From Pelargonium cotyledonis (lineage: Eukaryota; Streptophyta; Magnoliopsida; Geraniales; Geraniaceae), in contig JAYMTA010000654.1 in the NCBI GenBank assembly GCA_036897625.1, positions 1 through 25,637 of the forward strand: a stretch of 25,637 bases of DNA, read 5' to 3'. The translations under genes and the position numbers were made by a program. Positions within the stretch are counted from its first letter, which is position 1. Every line of letters begins with the position of its first letter. The notes below the pieces were generated by a model, which saw only the letters and a list, made by a program, of their open reading frames with translations, ran no database searches and was not told the origin of the DNA. Positions 11,291-20,940 of this stretch are shown here, one piece after another.

Positions 11291-12188
11291 ATGCTTGTAA
11301 GTCTCGCTCTATCGAAACTCGATCCAGATCTGATCTCCGGGACTATCTAGGGTTCGGTGTGAAATGAGTTTTCTCTGTAAATTCTGATTTGTATTGTTCC
11401 TGGCTGGTTTGAATCTTGCAGCTCAGGAGGGTTTTAGAGGTGGAGCCACCGAGCCCGCTCAGATACTTGCTGGGAGCAGCGATCATGATGATCGGAGTGG
11501 TCTTGCCCGTTGGATACATGATGTTCCGTAACAAGCGTGTTCCCACTGCTTCTTCCTACTCCAAACAGACGTAGGTGTGCCCTTCTTATGGTTCGTCTTA
11601 TTGTGATATTTCGTTTTGGTTTTGAAATTTTGAAGAATTATTAGCTGGATCCAAAATTATCCTGGAATCGAATAGTGAGTGTAAATATTTTATGCTAGAG
11701 TTGAGATTTTGGCTTTTTATTTCCTTTGATTGCCATGTACAGTTTCATTTATAGTTAAAAAGTTCTAATTTTCTGGAACGCAAATCAGTGGATCTTGATG
11801 CTATTGTGAATATATCCAGAACGACTTACTGAATTTTGCAATGGTATGCAAATTATGCAATTATAGACCAAGGATTCTGAGACTAGATCACAGGGTTCAA
11901 ATATTTATTTTACTAGAATGCAGTTTAGAGATGAAATATTATTCCTCTGGTTGTCCAGAATTATTTATTCTCGAAAACCAGAGTGACCTAAACCATTAGA
12001 CTCTATTTCTTCATTTTCTCCCTTAGTTGTTCAATTGGCCCAATAACTCTACGGCATTCTTGCTTCAAACAAGTCTATTCTGTGACCACCGAGACATGAT
12101 AACACAAAACTTCTAGAATTTGCTCCATGTACATACAACTAATCTTACAATGCTTTGTTGGTATATCAGGAACAAGGTTTTGATATAG
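11291..12188 (+). CDS. Conserved single-pass membrane microprotein, 57 aa, function unknown
   Basis: Three tiny exons: 11291-11296 (ATGCTT, ending at GTAAGT), 11422-11570 (acceptor TTGCAG, donor AC|GTAGGT) and 12170-12188 (acceptor TATATCAG). The spliced protein is MLLRRVLEVEPPSPLRYL, then a hydrophobic segment at about residues 18-35 (LLGAAIMMIGVVLPVGYM), then a basic MFRNKRVP stretch and a SYSKQTNKVLI tail. The pattern suggests a small single-pass membrane protein with charged flanks. I recognise the sequence as a short conserved plant protein but know no function. The five-residue exon 3 tail NKVLI joins in phase and matches what I recall of relatives, which supports the model. If intron 2 is retained, ACG TAG is read at the junction and the protein stops at 52 aa. 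Intron 2 is about 600 bp. Confidence 0.75.
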
Positions 12189-12466
12189 AGACAGTTGGAA
12201 GATCAAATTTGCGGGTTGTCAAATATAGGAGAGATGAAGAGAAGATGCCCTTAACAGATCACCCGAGTGCAGATGTAAAGTCATTGAAACTCCAATGATA
12301 TGTTGGTACTTTACTCCCTAATTGAATTATAATGATATGGATGTAGTTGATTCATTTGTCAATTTGGTTTTGATTTGGAAAGGAATGAATATTTTTGTTT
12401 TCATCACTGGTTTAGACGAGGGGTGTAGGATTTTTGTTCTCGTGCTTGCCTTCTTGCCTTTGCTAG

Positions 12467-12472
12467 AATAAA
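12467..12472 (+). terminator. Candidate poly(A) signal of the microprotein gene
   Basis: A canonical AATAAA lies 279 bp after the stop at 12188, followed by T-rich sequence. Plant polyadenylation signals are loose, so this is only a candidate. Confidence 0.4.
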
Positions 12473-12580
12473 GTGTCCATCCTTTTTAAGTCTCTTTTTT
12501 GCTTTGCTAATTTGGGGTTTTCTCAAGTGCATCTGTATCAGAATTAGAATTCTCTCTGTTCACGTTATTATTAAGCCAAG

Positions 12581-12630
12581 TCTCTCTCTCTCTCTCTCTC
12601 TCTCTCAAACACACACACACACACACACAC
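12581..12630 (+). repeat. Compound (TC)13-(AC)11 microsatellite
   Basis: Thirteen TC units (12581-12606) are followed by AA and eleven AC units (12609-12630). This is a purine/pyrimidine-asymmetric tract next to an alternating tract, downstream of the microprotein gene. It is likely to be length-polymorphic. Confidence 0.95.
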
Positions 12631-13902
12631 AAGGGCTCACCTTAGCTGGCGGGGGCCCTCAAGAAGTGAATGATCCCAACTTCAATCTCTGATTCATTGG
12701 GGCCGCATTCACAAGTTGGGTGTTATGAGATGTTGATTGATATGAAGAAAGTAGTGGCCTTGACCTTAATATGTTATGTACCCCTTTGTAATTGGATACC
12801 TGTGATGTTTAAATAATTAAACTAAAACATTGTGTGCAGTAGGATGTGTCTTCTGCCTTCTATCAACAGTTTCTTTTAGTTATACCTTTTGGTTCATGGT
12901 AATATGTTAAATTGTGTGTGGCTTGGGAAAAGTTATTGTCGGTGTTCTTTAACTGAAGTTTTAGGACTAGGGCATGTTCGGGCATCTCATTGACATGGAA
13001 TTTGTATTAGCATTGTCTACTTATATTCAAAAGGTCTTTCTAGAATATTGGGTGGTTTTCTCGCGTCTTTACATTTTGGGTTTTCTTGGCCGGGGTATGA
13101 TCCTGACACCACATTATCTCAAGCATTTAGATGCATGAGAATGATCATGACCATTCTAGTGTAGTTTGCATTTGAAAGGAAAATGGAGGTTGGAGATGGT
13201 ATTCTGCTGCCCAATAGTTGTTCTTACTGTGATGCCAAGGGCTAAACTCATGCTTAACATGAGGATAGAGATGTATGTAGGCAGTGTTGTAGTTCTGGAG
13301 ATTGATGGATCTTGAATTGATCTGTGAAGTGGATTCAAATTTGGTTAATTGGGTTATTTATTATACTGGTGGAATTTTTGTTCTGCCGAATGGCGATTTT
13401 TGCGAGAATTACTATGCTAGCTTGCTATTTAACCTGACTGTTTACGAAGACATGGATAGGTGTTGTGTCTATAAATCCAACTCAAACCCAAAACTCAAGT
13501 GTTAAAATGATGCATAAAAGTTTGATGATAAATGTTCGATGAGTGCTATCCATCCATAATCTAATTTCAGTGGTTGAAACACCATCAACTTATCTTAAGC
13601 AGTCATTTTGAATAGAGAATTAGAAAGGTAGAAGGACAAGAATGGACGACTGAAAGTTAGATAAATGATGCTCAACGTTTGTACCCATATTTGACCTGAG
13701 CGTGAGACTATTAGTAATCCGCTGAAAATTATCTACACTCTGTATGATAGTATACCTAGCTGTAGCAAAAGAATGGCACTTGGGAAGTTAAAATAATGAT
13801 CCAGGCACAATTACTGGCTTTGCATAGCAAGCCTAAACATGTAACTGCATCAATCAACTATTTCCACCATCAATGTACACCAAACCAAACAAAAGGCGCA
13901 CT

Positions 13903-16900
13903 CTATAACTCGTGCCATCTGCCCAGTGCTTCTCCAACACGGATTCGATCCCCGCTTTTTACACAGAAACTGAACTCTGGTGGGGAATCATTCTCATTCG
14001 GAGACTTTGGTACTGGAGCCTGGAAGACAAGCACCACAGTCGATCCCATGTTGAAGGCAGCCACCTGAAAAAATGAAAGCAGGATAAGATTATCACACAT
14101 ATGCACACAACTGGTTTTGGTCTTCAATTGGTTCTGAATTCTCAGAGCTAAAGGGTTCAAGGATGGTCCGAAAGCTCTCAAGTATCTTTTGAAATCCATA
14201 ACCCAATTACGGTAAAAGGAATTTGATAATGTTGGAAGTTGGAACAATACTGTGAACTTGAATATCTTCTAGATGGAACAAGAAAATGAGGGAAACATAT
14301 CTCACTCAACCATCTTTGGTTGTTTCAGTAGATTAGTAGTTTAATATCCATTTAAAACTTCATTGTAGATTTCTTTCTATTCTCTGTGTAATGAGCAATG
14401 AGCCAATGACTATCAGATCTCCAACTAGACAAAAGCTATTGCATTACCTCATTGCCCTTCTTGAGCATCATGCCAATTCCCTCAGGTTCATACACACGTT
14501 CTTCTGGTTGCTCTGAGTGCATCAGCTTCCTTATGGGAAGATTTGTCCGTAGCTCTGGTTCAATAAGAAGCTGCCATTTGCAAGGAGAACTTATTTTATC
14601 ACCAGATAAATCATAAGAGTCCAGCAAAGTGCAAATAAGTTGGTTGTTTGTTTATGGTGATACATAAAAATTTCGTTCAACAACGCCGAAGACATCTAGT
14701 CTCAATCTTGCTTTTTCTATTTTTCGGGATCAATTCTCACCATCTAAATCACTTCACAATCTCATTTTTCTTACAATACCAACCAGAATGACTGTATACT
14801 TCAATCTTCATTCTCTTTTTAGCTTTCAAACCATGCTTAAAACCGTACTTAAGAGAAGTTGATCCCTGACTGTTTTATTTTTGCAATTGTTGAGCCCACA
14901 ATTACTTAAAGTGTACTGCTTTAGTTGGTTATTGGCAGAGTAACTTAACCTTGATTGACCCAACATTTGTTGCTCCGATTGCAGCAATTGCCATAAATCC
15001 TCCCTGCCATCGACCTTCTAGCACAACCTGTGAAATCATAATTTCAAAGACAATTGTAAGAACACAATTATCCATGAAATCAATTGTTAAGCCAAGCATT
15101 TTTACACAATATATTTAGAATTGTTTGGCACCAGAAAATAAAACAAAAATTGGGCATGTTCAGAAATATTCTATGGAAAAGAAAAGGTTAGATAGCCAGT
15201 AGCAATGGCAGCGCATCGCACAAGTAAATCAGCAGCTATTTATGGAATGTTAGGACATTTTACTTTGTTTGAATTCAGTTGACAAAAACTGAGTCGTAAG
15301 TTTAAATCTATAGTTTCTACTGTACAACTTTTAAAGTTGCAGAATAGGTGTTGGCAATTCTATATCTATACGCGTTGTCTAATTGATGTTCGCATCCTTT
15401 ACAAATATATTAATACTGCTCACTTAGACCTGGTTCCTGTCCTGCCATGCTATGAGCAATTTTTTTTCTTTATATTTTCTGAGTGATAAGTCAACACCCA
15501 GTTAGTCAGGCAATACTAATTAGTTTTTTCATCATCAATATTTAATTGACTATACACAGTAAAGGGAATTATCCCTTCATTCTCCACGTAAAGATTAAAC
15601 AATAACAACAAATAGAAAACAAGATATGCTGAATTGCTTCACCACTTTTTGTTAGGTCAGACTGAAGTTACCCTTTCATTCTCCACATAAAGATTTCTGA
15701 TAGTTCTTGTAGCTCGTTCGTTCAAGGGAAATAGATGACCTGGATGGTTAATAATCCGATTACATATATAAGTTGGAAATAAAAACAGAATAATCAAATA
15801 CAAAAGAATAGAATCTAAACTACTATAACTACATACATCTGTTGAATCAAAATCCAATAAATGAACAACCAACCCTGAAACTTCTGAACTCCCCAGGTAT
15901 ACATATTTTATCTTTAATCCATGGAAAGGGGATGCAAACAGTCTGTTTCCATGGCATGTATACACAACTGGGAACTTTACCTCTACAAGTTCAAGGCATT
16001 TGGCGCCAAAATCTGATCACTCCACTATCCCATTGCTCACCTTTGGAGTTGGACTCCTACTTTTTATCTCAGGCTATATATATATAGCAGAAATATCATA
16101 TTAGACATTACACATTAGCTACAATGGCTATTAGTTTCCCAGGTGTACTAAGGCAGATATAGGTGCAAGGGAATATACACTTATACCTCTAGATCTATTA
16201 ACTACACATATTTATCTGTCTAAATTCTATTATTATTTTCTTCGAGAAAATAGATTCTTAAGTACTCTCCAGAAAAAGGAAAAAAAAAAACTATATTTTT
16301 TACATGAATGAAATGCATAAAGAGAAGTAGAACATATCAATCTATAAAAGAGGCATATGCATAAAATATTCGTAATTTTCCAAACATTGTGGTCAAATAC
16401 ATATGATACACTCCAAAAAAATAATGGAAACTGAGTTACCTGAAAAATGCCGGCGAATAAGAACATTCCAATCAACTGGTGAGTGTACACGATGATAGTC
16501 TCCAGGCCTCAAGTATATTACACAGTAGAATAGGCCTCTCATTGGACTGAATGAAGAGTTTGAATTACGTTAACTTGCATTATGTTTGACTTCCTGAAGC
16601 ATTTAACTATAGAAGATAAACTCAATGGCTAATAAGTTTTTTTTTTTTATATTTTATAAGCAAGCGTACCAACATGCTCGAACATGAGACCTATGGAGGA
16701 GCAACACTGGCTAATAAGTATATGGTACAATATAAATTAATCATCCAAAGTCCATTTGGATCATGCTTGGAGGGCCCAAATGTAGATTGGGAAATTGCAA
16801 ACAGTATCTGTGCCGTGCTAACATGCATTTGCCTATAGTTGGACACCCCAGCCCTTAGACTTAGGTTTGTACTTCATACTAAGTAAAATTGATGGCAGAA

Positions 16901-19900
16901 AGCCAACAGACTGATTCACAAAAGTACAGTTATAAGCTTTACCTCACTGACACTGGATCCTGAACTTTAGGAGAAGCCAATGAAATCCTCCACCAAGTCT
17001 TTTTACTCTTTTCTATAGGAGCTTTTTCCTCATCACTACTTTCTTCATGAACATTTCCTTCAGCTATCAAGGGAAGGAACGAGCTTGCTCCAAGCAGAGA
17101 AGAAACAGAAAAGGAAAATCCTTTGACCTGATCAATCATAGGCCTTACTCCTTTCAACTCTCCAAACCTGAGAATAGTACCATCTACAGGACTAACCTAT
17201 GATCACAACAGAACAGAGATACAGGTTGCATAACTGTTAGCTAGACTTCATTGGATAAAAGAATGGACAGATAAGATTCCCAAGAATCTGTTTAAACGTT
17301 ACCAGGCATAGTGGGTCTGGGTCAATCGGCCTGGAACCTTCTTTCAAGGTTCGGACAAAAAATTCCTGCAAGGAAGCATATTGTTCCAGAGGTAGAGCTG
17401 ATTCTTCCAAGTCTAAATAACCACATACAGTTTTATGAATACTTCATTTCTACTTTTTATAATGATTTCTATCAAGAAATAATAAACCACTAACTACTGT
17501 AATAATGGTTTTAAGAAGGTAAAACAACCATACTTGCATGGAATGCCCGAGCCCATCCTTTATAGACATGCGGACGCAGCCATACAGGAAGTTCCTACAA
17601 AGAGTTTCTTTTAGCGGTACAATATAAGGAAAGAAAACACATAATTATGACATGAACCCAGGCCCATCCCTTATAAACAGGAAGTTCCTAAAAAGAGTTT
17701 CTTTTTGCAGGCAGAGTAAAAAAAAAAAAAAACAACAACATAACTATAACATGAACCCGATCCTATCCTTTACAAATGTGTGGATGCAGCCATACAGGAA
17801 GCTCCTACAAAGAGTTTCCTTTAGCAGGTAGAAAATAAGGAAAGAAAACATGATTATGACATGAATGCAAGCTAGAAATCACTAGTCCATACAAAACAGA
17901 TGATACTTGGATAAGATGTGATAAAGACATACCGATGATGAATAACAAGAACCGAAAAGAAAAAGGAAAGGAAACACAAGATGGAGCTTATTAAGAGAGA
18001 TTACAACTCTGAGCTTCATACACTAAAATGCATCAGTCGTATCCAGATAAACAGCATTTCTTTGTAAAATTATTTATAGCAACATGTATCTAGTTCTAGT
18101 TAATGTGCAAAATAACACAGCACTGTTATCAACCTACTGCAATAAAATTCCAATAATGTTATTCCAGAAACCAGGTCTACTTTTTAAACCATTATACCCT
18201 AATGATATCACAATTCAAGCTAAAAGGAACGCGGTGGAAGAGACAAAAATGAGCCTAGGAAGCAAGTTTAACTACAAACAAGAAATAGGAAGGCAACAAA
18301 TAATAAAAATGATTTAAATAAAAATTTTCAGCTGATTAATAGAGAGACCACTCACCACACTTGTCAAGGTACCCCACATTCTAGAAATAGACCGCAAGGG
18401 CAGCAATCTCAGAAATGCAGCCTACAGGAAAAATGACGGCATTTTTTTAGCTCAAACTTTTTTTCTTCTTTTTTTCCCCAAAAGTTTATGTTGCTGAAGC
18501 ATGCCAATTACAATACTAGTAAATTTGTAGAAACGAAAAGATGAGCAATGTTGATATGTTACTTTTGCATCGGGTTGAAATTCCAACTCAATTCCTCTCT
18601 CCCGTGCTTCTTCAATCTATCACCAAGAAAAATTAAATGGCAGATGAATATACATCATCCTAAAAATCTTTATTGGAAGAGAAGAGAATATATTGAGAAC
18701 AAGCAACTAGAGGGCTACACAAGAACTCCAGAGTCCAGATTATTATAACACAGAGCACAAACTCAAGATTTAGCTATTTCCATCTAGCAAATTATGTAGG
18801 ACCAACCCAGCCTCTGCCTCATCCTGAAACATACTTTACAGCATCCAATTTCAATTATTTACAATTAATTTAACGATAGAGATCAAATTGGAAATTTCGT
18901 TTGAGAAAAAAATGTATATATAGTATAATTGCATCATTAAGAAGTCAGGCATGAACAGTGTGTCACAGCAACTAAGCAATCCACAATCTAATAGGCCTTA
19001 TCAGCCCGACACACTTTAACCAACAAGCATGAGAAAGGCCTAGCCTAATAAGATGTGGCCTCAACCTTGCTTCATTGCTTTGCTTGAACAAAATTAAATT
19101 GTTTGATCCTGATCAGCATTTTCTATTTATCAGCATAATAGATATAATGTCCTTGATTTCATCCACTATGTACACATATCATAAATGCTTCAAAATACTG
19201 CAATAACAGCCAGAACAACAGTGACCAACACCACTTCTTTGTATCCACTGAGCATACTGATACTGTATTTACGATAACTAAGAGTAAGAACTTTTATGCA
19301 CCTTCTTGTCATTATACATCCTACGAGCATGAAGAGCACCAAGCATAAGAATAGTGGCAAAAGTGGCACCAGGAACCAGAAAAGGATTACCTGCAAGTGC
19401 ATCCTCTACAATGAGCTTCAAACGATTATTTGAATGGAAAATATAGATATTTTATGATAGAGGTTAGCTTTCCATTCACCCTAACACTATAGTGATCATA
19501 AATACAGCCAATTTTTTAATATAAGTTTACAGTTTTCAAAACCATTGCATCATTAGTAGGCTTGATTTCAGTTGATTGGATTTAGCTATTGTTTCCCAGG
19601 CACTGTGTATATTAGAATTTTCCTAACACCGTTAAGAGAATATCAGTAGCTCTACCCTAAAATAGCTATCCAAAATTACAAAGTGCATTTAAGTTTCTAG
19701 TTTCTACTTCACTAAAAAAATTCTCGGAAACCAAACAGAAAACAACTGGATAAGGGGCTGACCTTGAGAATCGTTATTGCCGTCATTAGAGGTAAAAGCA
19801 CGAGCTGGAAACTTTGCCTGGAGCCTTCTCACTGACGAAGCGAAGAAGAAGCGATGCTGATTTTGCAGACGATTGAGCTGCGAACAGTAAGGTAGTGCAG

Positions 19901-19928
19901 GGACTCTGCGCCGACCCCCGAATTTCAT
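13903..19928 (-). CDS. PSD1: Phosphatidylserine decarboxylase proenzyme 1, mitochondrial
   Basis: Twelve exons on the minus strand: 19763-19928, 19302-19390, 18563-18616, 18356-18421, 17534-17594, 17303-17412, 16943-17196, 16440-16546, 15672-15739, 14950-15027, 14448-14570, 13903-14064. All phases agree and give 445 aa, close to plant PSD1. The enzyme converts phosphatidylserine to phosphatidylethanolamine at the inner mitochondrial membrane. Visible features: an Arg-rich leader ([15 protein letters not shown]), a hydrophobic anchor at about 60-75 ([15 protein letters not shown]), Asp187 in SPVDGT, His285 and His288 in [26 protein letters not shown] near 309-325, and FNMGSTVV with Ser400. By family knowledge, cleavage before Ser400 makes the alpha subunit with its pyruvoyl group, assisted by the Asp-His-Ser triad. 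The intron between exons 4 and 5 carries decayed copies of exon 5, and others carry a SINE and an exon 9 echo (separate entries). The start is the first Met with leader character. Confidence 0.94.
15566..15598 (-). repeat. Partial echo of PSD1 exon 9 in the following intron
   Basis: On the minus strand this stretch reads AATCTTTACGTGGAGAATGA, then AGGG. It closely matches the 3' end of exon 9 (15672-15696), which encodes NLYVENER. The single change within the NLYVEN codons is synonymous (TAT to TAC). It lies about 75 bp downstream of the real exon in transcription order. The real exon keeps a GTAACT donor; the echo reads on into GGGATAATT, so it lacks a donor at that place. Confidence 0.55.
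16626..16719 (-). mobile_element. Short SINE-like insertion with 12-bp target-site duplication
   Basis: TGGCTAATAAGT occurs at 16626-16637 and again, identical, at 16708-16719. Between the copies are about 70 bp beginning with a T run (16637-16648), which is a poly(A) tail on the minus strand. The minus strand also holds GGTCTCATGTTCGAGCATG, whose GTTCGA core resembles a pol III B box. A direct repeat flanking an A-tailed, B-box-bearing insert is the signature of retroposition, and the short length suggests a 5'-truncated SINE. It sits in the PSD1 intron between exons 7 and 8, in the same orientation as the gene. Confidence 0.75.
17537..17872 (-). repeat. Tandem copies of PSD1 exon 5 plus flanking intron, two decayed
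   Basis: Three units of about 100-114 bp start at the aligned CATG words at 17537, 17651 and 17750; a fourth stub begins at 17860. The first unit contains functional exon 5 (17534-17594). The second unit lacks about 19 bp from the middle of the exon and has gained a long A run (17718-17731). The third unit keeps the acceptor (TTTGTAG) and encodes [13 protein letters not shown] before an in-frame TAG, and its donor is gone. Intronic words such as AAAGAGTTTC and ATAAGGAAAGAAAACA recur, so intron was copied together with exon. In transcription order the decayed copies come before the intact exon. Confidence 0.85.
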
Positions 19929-20940
19929 CTTCGCGGTTGCGATTAGAGGCTTAGAGTTACAGAGGTACTGGCCTGGTTAGGTTTCGCGGCACCAAGCTTT
20001 TCTTGTGAGGGAGGCTGAGCTCAGTGACAACTGACAAGTCGGCTTGGAGACGAAGACACTAGTCACTCACTATATGGATGTACCACTGCTTTCACTGGGG
20101 GACGAAAAAAAACACTATTTCTGTCCGATTTTAATCTTTTGTCGAGGTCATTTCTAAGAGTCGTCAAGTTAATTTTTTGTTAACACAAATATTTTATCCA
20201 CCGTTTTGTTAATATGTCTATAAATTATGTTACTTATATTTCGGTTACGTCTTCTATGTCATCATTAATATTATACCAAATTAATTTGTGTAACATAAAA
20301 TATTGGAGACATATCAAAATGTTAACTTAGAATAATTTCTATTTATTGATGTAAAATTGTTAAACAATGCATTTGTTTATTTTTATCTTTTAAAAACAAT
20401 ATTCAAAACTATACAGTTTTGGCCAACTACAAAGAACAAAACAAAATGTATTGTTTTGTTTCTTTTAGTGTAGACTTACTGATGTGGCAATTTCACATAA
20501 GCTAGTATGATAATGTGTTTAATAATTGATGTGACACAAATTAACATATTATTGTTATTTAATATAATATTTAAATGTATGCAAAATTTTAATTAATTTA
20601 TGTTGGACAAAATAGTTGATGCGTTTTAAATTTTTTTTAAGGTCTTATGATCGAACTAACGGTACGAGGTGGGATGACTTTATAGGCACGATGTCTCGTC
20701 TCTTATTAGAAAGGAAAAAAAACAAAAAAAAAACTCTAGCTAAGGGCAAAAGGGAGAAAAAAAGAAGCATGAGACAAAGATAAATGGTATCTAAACAATA
20801 AATGTATGTGAAATTACCGTTATATCCTAAACATCTGCGCCCGCCATTATCAACGCCATCTTCTTTCTGGGAGAACTGGAGAAGCATAAAGGCCTGACAG
20901 TGAAGAAAAGGAACGAGCTCTTACTCTCAACCGATCCGTT
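19929..20940. other. Divergent promoter region of PSD1 and oxidoreductase genes
   Basis: About 1 kb separates the two head-to-head genes. The first part next to PSD1 (to about 20090) is relatively GC-rich and probably holds its 5' UTR and promoter. Sequence from about 20100 to 20650 is strongly AT-rich, with no repeats or coding sequence I can name. From about 20820 to 20940 is a plausible leader for the oxidoreductase gene. No clear TATA box was assigned to either gene. Confidence 0.55.

Larger units (their letters stand above)
12189..13902. other. Spacer between microprotein and PSD1 3' ends
   Basis: This includes the microprotein 3' UTR, with an AATAAA at 12467-12472 as candidate polyadenylation signal, a compound microsatellite at 12581-12630, and AT-rich intergenic sequence. 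The remainder should contain the 3' UTR of the minus-strand PSD1 gene next to 13903. Short open frames occur on both strands (such as 13302-13505) but none has a recognisable domain or splice support. Confidence 0.6.

Noticed and set aside
13302..13505. 67-codon plus-strand open frame in the spacer before PSD1
   Set aside because: No domain, no convincing start context, no splice partners.
14041..14064. MGST instead of the LGST cleavage motif common in bacterial phosphatidylserine decarboxylases
   Set aside because: As I recall, plant PSD1 proteins share the Met, and the essential Gly-Ser-Thr is intact, so this is not a sign of inactivity.
20100..20650. Very AT-rich stretch considered as a transposon or matrix attachment region
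   Set aside because: No terminal repeats, target duplication or specific motif; AT content alone is not enough.
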